From an uncultured Pseudogracilibacillus sp. (lineage in GTDB: Bacteria; Bacillota; Bacilli; Bacillales; Amphibacillaceae), in NCBI GenBank assembly GCA_937974845.1, contig CALJVC010000103.1:1-50182 (forward strand): a DNA stretch of 50,182 nt, given 5' to 3'. Positions 6,974-14,584 of the stretch are shown here, in pieces. The stretch's first letter is position 1. The number at the start of each line of letters is the position of its first letter. The position numbers were made by a program, and so were the translations under genes. The notes beneath the pieces were generated by a model. That model was not told where the DNA came from. It was given only the letters and a program-made list of their open reading frames with translations, and ran no database searches.

Positions 6974-8698
6974 TTACCGATTGACTAATTCGACCGCTAC
7001 CCATTTCCTCACGCTATTAATTAACCAAAACCTCTCTATCCTGTGAAGATCCTCTAATGTGATTTTTTCTTCTTCAATTTGACCTTGTCGGAGCAATTGT
7101 TCACGAAAAGTACCCGGAAGTAAACCGGAGGATACTGGCGGTGTCAAATATCTACCATCTATCTCGACAACGACATTTCCAATCGTAAATTCCGTAATTT
7201 CTCCACTAGTATTCCAAAGTAACACATCTAAGTAACCTTCTTTAAGGGACTGACGGTAGTTTTCAAAATGACTTCTCTCGGTCGTTTTATGGTATAGGAA
7301 GGGATTGTTTTCGTCTATTGGCTCTCTAGCAAGAACGACTTGATTATTAGTTGTCTTTTCATAGGGTGAAACTTCAGTTTTTACCCTCCCTTTTTGGTCA
7401 ACTAGGAGGCGAAGGCGCCATTTTCCTTCAGGATGGTTTTGTACAACCTTAGTCAGTTTCTTTTCTAGAACCGCTTTCTCTAAAGGGATGCCGAAGTAGT
7501 CGGCTGAGTTAGTTAATCTGCGAAGATGAGCGGATTTAAGAAAAAGTTCTCCCTTTTCAATCAAGCCTGTTTCTAGCAATTGAAAAGGCGGGAGGTAAGT
7601 ATTGAGCAACTTCGCCTTTGTTTCTACCTCCTTGTACTCTTTTTCAGCTTCAGAAAGTTGTGTAATTGCCCCACCCGCATTGTAATGCGCCCGGTTGTTT
7701 TCGATCATGACAGTGCGAATGGCTACATTAAATAAAGCATCTTGTTCCGGTGTTATATAGCCGATATTACCGCAATACACCTTTCGTTGATATTTTTCAT
7801 ACTTAGAAATCAGTTCAATAGCCTTTTCCTTTGGACTTCCAGTAATCGAACCTGCAGGGAAAAGCGTTTGGATTATATCAATCGGCCGAATGCCTTGCTT
7901 TTTGTTTCCTTCTAGCCTTGAAGTCATCTGGTAGACGGTTGGGTATGTTTCTAGCTTAAAGGCTTCTGTCAGCGTCACATCGTGGCAGACGGATTGTAAT
8001 TCTCGTTTCATGATATCAAGAATGAGTTCGTTTTCGTGAACTTCTTTTTTCGAAGCAATAAACTTTTCGCGTATCTTTCGGTCGGTTTTTTGATCTAATC
8101 CTCGTTCCGCTGTACCTTTCATCGGTTTTACAGTTAGTCTGTTTCCTTTTAGTTGAAAGAAGAGCTCTGGAGAAATGGATAAAATTGAAAAGTCGTCCGT
8201 CTGTATGAAGGCATTGTAATTTCCTTGTTGGGCGACGAGAAGTTGTTCGTAATAGGCCGAAGGATCTTCAGGTCCGTCGGCTTGAAAAGGAACGGTATAA
8301 TTAACTTGCTCTACCTCACCTTGCTGTATGTGTTCCTGAAGCTCTTGCACTGTTTGTAGGTAATCTTCTTTTTTCTGTGTAATCATCCAATCAAGCGTGA
8401 TTGGCCCTTTGACTTGTAGGTCTCTATTTCTTTCAACTGCCGGTGCAGAAAAAATTCCGAAACATAGTAAAGGAAAGTCATAGGTTAATGGCTTTTCCAT
8501 TGGAAAAAAAGCATACGCCGCTTCGTAACTTAAAAATCCAGCGGCGTAATATCCTTCTTCAATATAAGCTTGTACTTTTTTTAAACACTCGTTTACTTCC
8601 GATATCTTATTTGTTCTAATGACCCGGTGGGGGTCGGTAAAGATCATCGTTTCCCCAACGGTATGTTGCTTAACGGAAAAATCAATTTGAACTTTCAT
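6974..8698 (-). CDS. Bifunctional aminodeoxychorismate synthase component I / 4-amino-4-deoxychorismate lyase (PabB-PabC fusion)
   Basis: Makes p-aminobenzoate for folate. Residues about 1-370 are the chorismate-binding domain (MKGTAERG, DIIQTLFPAGSITGSPK, CGNIGYI, IRTVMI). Residues about 375-574 are a class-IV aminotransferase domain with the Lys-containing HKTTERSHF and the GEITEFTIGNVV motif, which release p-aminobenzoate from aminodeoxychorismate. The glutamine amidotransferase PabA is not nearby. It starts 12 bases after the ygzB stop, so the two are probably co-transcribed. The fusion sits between perR and ygzB, neighbours in B. subtilis, so it looks like an insertion in this lineage. 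Confidence 0.88.
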   Translation of the reverse strand: MKVQIDFSVKQHTVGETMIFTDPHRVIRTNKISEVNECLKKVQAYIEEGYYAAGFLSYEAAYAFFPMEKPLTYDFPLLCFGIFSAPAVERNRDLQVKGPITLDWMITQKKEDYLQTVQELQEHIQQGEVEQVNYTVPFQADGPEDPSAYYEQLLVAQQGNYNAFIQTDDFSILSISPELFFQLKGNRLTVKPMKGTAERGLDQKTDRKIREKFIASKKEVHENELILDIMKRELQSVCHDVTLTEAFKLETYPTVYQMTSRLEGNKKQGIRPIDIIQTLFPAGSITGSPKEKAIELISKYEKYQRKVYCGNIGYITPEQDALFNVAIRTVMIENNRAHYNAGGAITQLSEAEKEYKEVETKAKLLNTYLPPFQLLETGLIEKGELFLKSAHLRRLTNSADYFGIPLEKAVLEKKLTKVVQNHPEGKWRLRLLVDQKGRVKTEVSPYEKTTNNQVVLAREPIDENNPFLYHKTTERSHFENYRQSLKEGYLDVLLWNTSGEITEFTIGNVVVEIDGRYLTPPVSSGLLPGTFREQLLRQGQIEEEKITLEDLHRIERFWLINSVRKWVAVELVNR

Positions 8699-8710
8699 TG
8701 TCCTTTGTCC

Positions 8711-9121
8711 TTACTTTTTGGATGAATCCTTTTCTTCTAATTTTTTCGCCTTTAATTTACGGCGGTAGGCTGGAGAGTTATATTTCTCGTCAAACTCTTT
8801 TCCTTCTAGGGACTTTTCCATCGTTAAAGGTTGCTTACAATGCATGCAAGCATCGACAATGCCTAACATTTTTGTCGGCTTTTCACAGGATGGACAGATA
8901 ATCGGCACCGCTCGAGTAGAGAGAAGGCCAATCCAAAAGTAAACGAGGGTACTGAAAATAACAAACAAGACTCCAAGGCCGAAAAATAGGTACATTAACC
9001 ATGGAGTAGATTTCGTTAAAATTCCGCCGTACATAATAATGATGCCGACGAAAAGCAGAATAAGGGCAAAACTGCGTATTTTATTTATTTTACTTGTATA
9101 AACGATCTTTGGTTTTTCCAA
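8711..9121 (-). CDS. ygzB: UPF0295 membrane/zinc-ribbon protein YgzB
   Basis: A 136-residue protein with two membrane helices (about residues 20-80) and a C-terminal four-cysteine zinc ribbon (CPSC, then CMHC), followed by a basic tail. This matches the UPF0295/YgzB family, whose function is unknown. A TTG at 9121 is chosen as the start because a perfect AGGAGGT lies six bases upstream; the longer frame would begin at a GTG upstream of that site. Location near perR matches B. subtilis. Confidence 0.85.
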   Translation of the reverse strand: MEKPKIVYTSKINKIRSFALILLFVGIIIMYGGILTKSTPWLMYLFFGLGVLFVIFSTLVYFWIGLLSTRAVPIICPSCEKPTKMLGIVDACMHCKQPLTMEKSLEGKEFDEKYNSPAYRRKLKAKKLEEKDSSKK

Positions 9122-9251
9122 CGTGTTACCTCCTAGCACAGTAAGTATGTATCATAAAGTATAACATGTTCTACCCTAATCAGCCTATCATTTGAAACGC
9201 ATAAATTAAAGAAGTCAGTCATAAAATGGATTACCCTAGGTAGTAATGAGG

Positions 9252-9280
9252 TTGAAAATAAAAAGTAAACTAAGTATACT
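9252..9280 (+). promoter_or_regulatory. Sigma-A promoter of the TRAP-TAXI operon
   Basis: TTGAAA, a 17-base spacer and TATACT lie about 95 bases before the binding-protein start. The resulting leader contains an 8-bp inverted repeat at 9317-9339. Confidence 0.7.
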
Positions 9281-9316
9281 AAAAATGAGCTATGCGTGTA
9301 AACAGTTACATTAAAG

Positions 9317-9339
9317 ACATTATTTAACAAGAATAATGT
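9317..9339 (+). promoter_or_regulatory. Inverted repeat, candidate operator or leader hairpin
   Basis: ACATTATT, a seven-base spacer and AATAATGT form a perfect dyad in the leader of the TRAP operon, about 35 bases before the ATG. It could be an operator for an unlinked regulator or a weak RNA hairpin; no regulator gene is adjacent. Confidence 0.4.
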
Positions 9340-9373
9340 TTACGTGCAAGAAATAAATAAAAGGGGGATCATC

Positions 9374-10402
9374 ATGGCAAAAAGAAGGTTTTTCACTATC
9401 TTTACAGTGTTAGCTAGTCTTTTATTGCTTTTAGCTGCATGCGGTGGAACCGATGGAGGTGACGGCGATGGTGGCGGTAAAAAAGCTCGAATCGCTATCG
9501 GACCGCCTGGAAGTGAGACGAATTCTATTTCTAAAGTCTTGCTAGCGGCGCATGGTTTAGAAGAAGGAGATTACCAGGCTTTCCAAGAAGGTTTTGGTGA
9601 TGCCGCCGATGGTGTACAAGACGGAAACATCGATATTTCGATTGGGGTATTAGGTTTACCAGCTGGAAATATTGAAAGTCTTCAAGCTTCCACTGGTGAT
9701 GTTGTCATGTTAGACCTCGATGAAGAGGCAATCAATGAGCTAGTTGAAAATACAGATTATGAGAGATATACGATTTCTAAAGATCAATACGATTTCCTCG
9801 AAGAAGATGTTGAAACGATTGCAGCCTATGCAGTGATGGTTGCTAATACCGACACGATCGACGAGGAGCTAGGTTATGAACTAGCACGAATCATGGTAGA
9901 GCATGCCGAGGAAGTAACGCATGCCCAGGCCGGAGAAATGAATTTAGAAAATGCTTTAAACGGGGCAGAAGGCCTTCCGATTCATCCAGGAGCAAAACGT
10001 TACTATGAGGAACAAGGTTTAGAAGTTAACAATCCTGTAGCGGAGGTTACGGCCGATCCCGATAACCGAAAAGCAGAGTTCATCTTAGGAACTGGAAGCC
10101 AAGGAGGTACGTACTACCCACTTGGTGGAGAAATAGCGAACGTTTGGAATAAATATTTAGATAGTAATTTTACTAACACAGAAACAGGAGCTTCGACAGA
10201 AAACTTAGGAAGCATCGGAAACGGTACGCTTGACATCGGTATGAGTGTCCACGTGCCTGCCCGTCATGCTGTCGAAGGTACAGGAGATTTTGAAGGAAAC
10301 CCAGTTGAAAATCTCGCCTTTATCGGTCACATTTATCCTGAAGTCGTTCAAGTAATCACTCGAGAGTCGACCGGTATTACAAGTTTAAGTGAGTTAAAGT
10401 AA
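9374..10402 (+). CDS. TRAP transporter solute-binding lipoprotein, TAXI family, circularly permuted
   Basis: A 342-residue lipoprotein (lipobox LLAAC, Cys23) with a Gly/Asp-rich linker. TAXI proteins normally run from signal peptide to first lobe (GTGSQGGTYYPLGG ... LYPEVVQ ... LSELK) to second lobe (GKRVAxGPPGSxTE ... LHPGAxKYYKE). Here the second-lobe sequence comes first (KKARIAIGPPGSETN at 36-50 through LPIHPGAKRYYEEQGL at 201-216). A linker and the first-lobe sequence follow (AEFILGTGSQGGTYYPLGG at 234-252, through IGHIYPEVVQVITRESTG), and the protein stops right after LSELK. Both lobes appear complete. The ATG at 9374 follows AAAGGGGG; the GTG ten codons earlier lacks a ribosome site. 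It should feed the permease downstream. Ligand unknown; TAXI proteins often bind dicarboxylates or amino acids. Confidence 0.85.
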   Translation: MAKRRFFTIFTVLASLLLLLAACGGTDGGDGDGGGKKARIAIGPPGSETNSISKVLLAAHGLEEGDYQAFQEGFGDAADGVQDGNIDISIGVLGLPAGNIESLQASTGDVVMLDLDEEAINELVENTDYERYTISKDQYDFLEEDVETIAAYAVMVANTDTIDEELGYELARIMVEHAEEVTHAQAGEMNLENALNGAEGLPIHPGAKRYYEEQGLEVNNPVAEVTADPDNRKAEFILGTGSQGGTYYPLGGEIANVWNKYLDSNFTNTETGASTENLGSIGNGTLDIGMSVHVPARHAVEGTGDFEGNPVENLAFIGHIYPEVVQVITRESTGITSLSELK

Positions 10403-10435
10403 ATACGTAGTTTTATGAAGGGTTGACCTGTTGGA

Positions 10436-10482
10436 GAAAAGAGCAGTACCGAAGTTTAGTAGGCGCTCTTTTCTTTCTTTCT
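10436..10482 (+). terminator. Intra-operon hairpin between binding protein and permease
   Basis: GAAAAGAGC and GCTCTTTTC form a 9-bp stem around a 20-base loop, followed by TTTCTTTCTT. Such partial terminators commonly leave the binding-protein transcript in excess over the permease. Confidence 0.55.
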
Positions 10483-10510
10483 TATCTCAATTAGAGAGGA
10501 AGGTGTGCAT

Positions 10511-12547
10511 ATGAGCAAACGCAGGAACGATTCAGTAGAATACGAGAAAGAGCAAAAGAAAGATGATTTTTCTTTAGCCGATGTAGAAAAAGATGAAAAG
10601 AAAGCGCAAGAAATGTTGGAAAAATATGACCGGGAAAGCCAGTATCGTACTAGAATTGGAAAATGGGCTTGGGTCGTCACTTTTTTAGGAGTAGCTCTCA
10701 CAGTATTCCATTTGTATTCAGGGTATTTTGGTACCCTACCTTCCCAGAAGCAGGGGGCTGTGCATCTTGGTACAGCCTTAGGTTTAATCTTCTTGTTGTA
10801 TCCAGCGAAAAAAGGGTTACAACATAAACAACATACGGTACCATGGTATGATGTCATCCTAGCTTTTACTGCTATGTATGTGACTTACCATAAAATCATT
10901 TTTTTCGACTCTATCATTCAGAGTCGTATTACTGGCTATAGTTTAACGGATACAATTATTTCGATTGTAGCTATTCTTCTTTTATTAGAAGCAACGAGAA
11001 GAACGGTAGGTTTACCAATCGTTATTGTCGCATTAGTCATGATTTTGTATGCGGTATTTGGAGCCTATATTCCAACACAGGTGCTCTCGCATCCTGGATT
11101 TTCCTTTGACCGTGTTGCGACGAACTTGTGGTATCAGGAAAGCGGTGTTTTTGGAACACCGATTCAAATTTCGGCTAAGTTTATCTATTTGTTCTTATTT
11201 TTCGGAGTCATGTTAATCCATACTCGGATTGGACAGTTCTTTAACGATTTAGCCTTTGCCCTCACTGGACGGTTTACTGGAGGAACCGCAAAGGCAGCTG
11301 TCGCAGCCAGTGCCCTTCAAGGTATGGTATCAGGAAGTTCTGTAGGTAATACTGTAGCTTCTGGTTCCTTTACGATTCCGATGATGAAAAACTCTGGCTT
11401 TAAGCCCGAGTTTGCTGCTGGAACGGAGGCCGCAGCTTCTACGGGTGGTCAAATTATGCCGCCAATTATGGGAGCAGCAGCCTTTATTATGATGGAATAT
11501 TTAGGGGTATCCTATGGGGTAATTATGGCTACCGCCGTGATTCCGGCAGTATTGTATTTCACGGGGATTTTTATCGGAACCCATTTTGAGGCGAAAAAAC
11601 TAGGAATCGTCGGTTTACCGAAATCTCAGTTACCTAACTTTAAGGCCTTAATGCTACGCTATGGTTATATGTTACTTCCTTTAATCGTTATTATCGGTGC
11701 TGTAATGTTAGGCTATACTCCACAGCGGGCAGCGATTTATGGTATTATCGTCGCCTATCTTGTAAGCTTAGTGCGTAAAGAATCACGGATGTCTTTTCGT
11801 AAAACAATCTATGTTTTTGAACAAGGTGCCCGAGTTGCCTTACCGGTTATCGCAGCTGTAGCTACAGCCGGAATCATTGCAGGAGTCGTAAGTATTACCG
11901 GTTTAGGTGCTAAGTTTGCAACGGGAATTATTGCACTATCTGGTGGACATTTATTTTTAGCCCTTTTCTTTACGATGATTGCATGTTTAATTTTAGGAAT
12001 GGGCTTACCGACGACAGCAAACTATGTTGTGACAGCGACGATTGCTGCTCCAGCATTAATTAATGGTTTCGATCTTGCACCGATTGCTGTTCATATGTTC
12101 GTCTTTTACTTTGGAATTGTAGCAGACATTACTCCACCAGTTAGTTTAGCGGCTTATGCTGGTGCAGGAATTGCACAGGCGAATCCTTTCAAAAGTGGTA
12201 TTACAGCAGTGAAACTAGCGATTGCTGCCTTTATCATTCCATATATCTTTGTTTATGATCCAATTTTAGTACTTGTCGATGTAACGCCGATACCTTTAAT
12301 CGTATCTATTGTCACTGCTATTTTAGGTATGGTTGGCGTTAGCAGTTCTTTAATTGGATACTTTAAGCGTAACTCTCTCTACTGGGAGCGCATCTTACTC
12401 TTTATCGGTGGAATTTTGTTAATTATGCCAGAAAATATGACGAACTTTATCGGAATTGCCCTCTATGTCTTTGTATGGTTCATGCAAAGCCGTCGTAGCG
12501 ATGGGGACGACCGAGGAGGCGAGATTCGAAAGCCTGTAACAGCCTAA
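10511..12547 (+). CDS. TRAP transporter 4TM/12TM fused permease
   Basis: A 678-residue integral membrane protein of the fused DctQ-DctM type that partners TAXI binding proteins and imports solute using a sodium or proton gradient. The N-terminal 45 residues are highly charged and cytoplasmic. After that come many membrane segments with the DctM hallmarks GMVSGSSVGNTVASG, GGQIMPPIMGAAAF and ILGMGLPTTANYVVTA. It starts at an ATG seven bases after GAGGAAGGT. Its sole partner in this locus is the permuted binding protein, so they should be evaluated together. Confidence 0.9.
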   Translation: MSKRRNDSVEYEKEQKKDDFSLADVEKDEKKAQEMLEKYDRESQYRTRIGKWAWVVTFLGVALTVFHLYSGYFGTLPSQKQGAVHLGTALGLIFLLYPAKKGLQHKQHTVPWYDVILAFTAMYVTYHKIIFFDSIIQSRITGYSLTDTIISIVAILLLLEATRRTVGLPIVIVALVMILYAVFGAYIPTQVLSHPGFSFDRVATNLWYQESGVFGTPIQISAKFIYLFLFFGVMLIHTRIGQFFNDLAFALTGRFTGGTAKAAVAASALQGMVSGSSVGNTVASGSFTIPMMKNSGFKPEFAAGTEAAASTGGQIMPPIMGAAAFIMMEYLGVSYGVIMATAVIPAVLYFTGIFIGTHFEAKKLGIVGLPKSQLPNFKALMLRYGYMLLPLIVIIGAVMLGYTPQRAAIYGIIVAYLVSLVRKESRMSFRKTIYVFEQGARVALPVIAAVATAGIIAGVVSITGLGAKFATGIIALSGGHLFLALFFTMIACLILGMGLPTTANYVVTATIAAPALINGFDLAPIAVHMFVFYFGIVADITPPVSLAAYAGAGIAQANPFKSGITAVKLAIAAFIIPYIFVYDPILVLVDVTPIPLIVSIVTAILGMVGVSSSLIGYFKRNSLYWERILLFIGGILLIMPENMTNFIGIALYVFVWFMQSRRSDGDDRGGEIRKPVTA

Positions 12548-12618
12548 GAGGTATAACTTACTAGGGAGATGTACAGGATGGAAATAAGCGTGGCGATAGG
12601 CGAAGGGAGCTGAAAAAT

Positions 12619-12801
12619 ATGGCCTTTTCACGAGGACGTCGCGAACCATTACCAGAAGTAGAAACATTAGTATGGTCCTGCACGAACGATAGTTGTCATG
12701 GTTGGATGCGGGATTCCTTTAGCTTTCAAAAGGAACCAAATTGTCCTTTATGCGATTCGGAAATGTTACAGGAAACAAGGGTTTTACCTAAAATTGAGTA
12801 A
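12619..12801 (+). CDS. YdjO-like cold-inducible zinc-ribbon protein
   Basis: A 60-residue protein with two metal-binding pairs, CTNDSC and CPLC, and the segment GWMRDSFSF. This pattern (CxxxxC, GWMR, F, P-x-CPLC, M) is that of the YdjO family, named after a cold-induced B. subtilis protein of unknown function. A GAAGGGAGCTG ribosome site precedes the ATG. It follows the TRAP permease by 71 bases and may ride on the same transcript; a strong terminator comes next. Confidence 0.75.
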   Translation: MAFSRGRREPLPEVETLVWSCTNDSCHGWMRDSFSFQKEPNCPLCDSEMLQETRVLPKIE

Positions 12802-12804
12802 AAT

Positions 12805-12850
12805 AAAAGGGTTGTTTACGTTATAAAGGTAAACAGCCCTTTTCTCTTTT
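12805..12850 (+). terminator. Rho-independent terminator
   Basis: AAAAGGGTTGTTTAC and GTAAACAGCCCTTTT form a 15-bp stem with one G-U pair, followed by a T-rich tract. Confidence 0.85.
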
Positions 12851-12930
12851 AAAAAGGGGCGGAAAGTCGATTCAATTTTTAAAATCCTTTGCATATACTA
12901 AAAGCGAAAATAGAAATAGTAGGTGTAAAT

Positions 12931-13968
12931 ATGAAACGTATAATTCCATATTATGTCGAAGGACATACCGGAAAAGGTTATGTAAATTTGATAAAGAATA
13001 ATGTTGAATCGCTTGATCGAATGATAATTTTAACGAATAAATATCCTCAAATCGTAAGGCATGTCTTACAAGGATTGAAGGAGGCCTTGCTTCTTCGCAC
13101 GTCGTTTACAATTGAGGAAATTCGAAGCCTCGATGTGCGTGAGTCTATTGATGGCCTAATTATAAGGGAGATTGGCGTAGCCCTTTTACATGAAAACTTG
13201 TGTAACGGCATAGATTCCTTAGATCTTCCCTTAGAAAAAATCGAAATACCGATTATTTTATCGGCAAGGTTAGGAATGGCTGAAAGAGATAGTCAACAAA
13301 TCGAAGAAGCTTACAGGCATTTTCGTAAAGGGCTTGCCCTCCATGAACAATTAGAAAAAGTCTATATTCAAGCGATGGATTTTAAAAAGGCCGATCAAAT
13401 AATTGAACGTTTACTAGATGAGCTTTTAAAAACGGTAAGCCCTAGGAAGACAACATACGAACAACTAGAGAGGTTGTTTGGTACGAATACTCCCTACGGC
13501 ATAGTGAATACCGTTCCAGAATTAATTGCACCCTTTACAAAGAAGATTTTTATTACAGGTCGGGCAGGTACCGGCAAGTCGCATATTATGCAAAAAGTCA
13601 TGGAGCGATGTGAAGAGCTTTCCCTCAAAGTAGAAGTATATCGTTGTAGCTTAGACCCAGATAGTATCGATATGTTATTAATTAGGGAATTAGAAATATG
13701 CCTTCACGATAACACATCGCCTCATACGGTCATGGTTGAAGACAATGTTCAGGTAATTGATATGTATAAAGAAACGGTTGATCAAGAAGTTGAGAATGTT
13801 GAAAAAGAAACAATAGAGTTTCTTCAAAAGGAATATAAAAAAGAAATGCAACTTGGCTTAAAGGTTTTAGCATTACGACAACCCTCTCCTCCTTTAATTA
13901 TAACGGGTCGAGAAAGAAAAAAGTTTCAACAATTTATAAAGCAATTAGAAAAAGAAATTTTAACTTAG
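12931..13968 (+). CDS. P-loop ATPase/nucleotide-kinase-like protein with a degenerate first half
   Basis: A 345-residue protein resembling a Firmicute family (PRK06851-like) made of two related P-loop halves. The second half has an intact Walker A, ITGRAGTGKSHIM, at about 207-219, and the family segment VEVYRCSLDPDSIDMLLI. The first half keeps the family opening YYVEGHTGKGYVNLI, but where a P-loop should follow it reads IILTNKYPQIVRHVL, with no glycines and no GKS/T. No biochemical role is known to me. The ATG at 12931 has AGGTG upstream and matches the family N-terminus; the longer TTG frame does not. It appears monocistronic. Confidence 0.6.
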   Translation: MKRIIPYYVEGHTGKGYVNLIKNNVESLDRMIILTNKYPQIVRHVLQGLKEALLLRTSFTIEEIRSLDVRESIDGLIIREIGVALLHENLCNGIDSLDLPLEKIEIPIILSARLGMAERDSQQIEEAYRHFRKGLALHEQLEKVYIQAMDFKKADQIIERLLDELLKTVSPRKTTYEQLERLFGTNTPYGIVNTVPELIAPFTKKIFITGRAGTGKSHIMQKVMERCEELSLKVEVYRCSLDPDSIDMLLIRELEICLHDNTSPHTVMVEDNVQVIDMYKETVDQEVENVEKETIEFLQKEYKKEMQLGLKVLALRQPSPPLIITGRERKKFQQFIKQLEKEILT

Positions 13969-14024
13969 CTTTAGAAATACTCCCTAGGGCTTAGCCGGTT
14001 ATCGCCCAAAATATATTTTGACTC

Positions 14025-14053
14025 TTGTAATCATTCTGAAAATATAGTAAAAT
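14025..14053 (+). promoter_or_regulatory. Sigma-A-type promoter for the IDEAL-domain gene
   Basis: TTGTAA, a 17-base spacer and TAAAAT, about 40 bases before the start at 14092. Confidence 0.5.
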
Positions 14054-14091
14054 GTAAAAAAGAAAACCCTTTCAATTAGGAGGTGGGTGGA

Positions 14092-14541
14092 ATGGTAACA
14101 GTGAAAATGTTAAAGCCGTACTATATAAAGATGAATGCCGATTATATTAAAATCATCTTAGCTTATCAATATTTCACTTTACTAATCGACGATAAACTCT
14201 ACCATTTTGTTCCAATTGAAGGACGCGAAATTTTAATCAATAGAAAGACGAAAAAAGTAGTCAATACAGATACGAAGTTTGCTTTCCAAAAAGATGACGA
14301 TATTATTTATATAACCATGAAAAAATTAACTAGTCTTGTCGATTTTATGGATCAAGTAAGTGAGATCATTAAACCTTATTATGAAAACCCGACAGCTGGT
14401 TTGGGTGAAGAGGTTGAGTTAAGTGCTTCAACGAACAGATTGATCCACCAATTAGAACGCGATAATTTAAAACGTCTAATCGATGAGTCCCTTGATAATC
14501 GTGACAAAGAGACTTTTCGTGAGCTGACGAAACTTTTATAA
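14092..14541 (+). CDS. IDEAL-domain protein of unknown function
   Basis: A 149-residue soluble protein. Its last 37 or so residues (LIHQLERDNLKRLIDESLDNRDKETF...) match the IDEAL domain, a short helical module named after a conserved I-D-E-A-L-like core and found in several small Bacillus proteins. The N-terminal part (KPYYIKMNADYIKIIL...) is not recognised. The ATG lies seven bases after a perfect AGGAGGT. Unrelated genes flank it and it shares a terminator with the converging penicillin-binding protein gene. Confidence 0.7.
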   Translation: MVTVKMLKPYYIKMNADYIKIILAYQYFTLLIDDKLYHFVPIEGREILINRKTKKVVNTDTKFAFQKDDDIIYITMKKLTSLVDFMDQVSEIIKPYYENPTAGLGEEVELSASTNRLIHQLERDNLKRLIDESLDNRDKETFRELTKLL

Positions 14542-14581
14542 AAAAGAGCTTCTCCTATCTAGGTAGAGGGAAGCTCTTTTC
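14541..14581. terminator. Bidirectional terminator
   Basis: AAAAAGAGCTTC and GAAGCTCTTTT form the stem; A-run on one side and T-run on the other. It lies between convergent genes. Confidence 0.8.
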
Positions 14582-14584
14582 TTG

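Noticed and set aside
9133..9330. A 65-codon minus-strand ORF upstream of ygzB
   Set aside because: It overlaps the promoter region of the TRAP operon and lacks a ribosome site; low-complexity hydrophobic translation.
10456..10857. A 133-codon minus-strand ORF opposite the permease start
   Set aside because: No ribosome site, unlikely composition, fully antisense to a well-supported membrane protein gene.
12571..12615. A 14-codon ORF after the TRAP permease
   Set aside because: Too short, poorly spaced ribosome site, no recognisable sequence; it overlaps the ribosome-binding site of the next gene.
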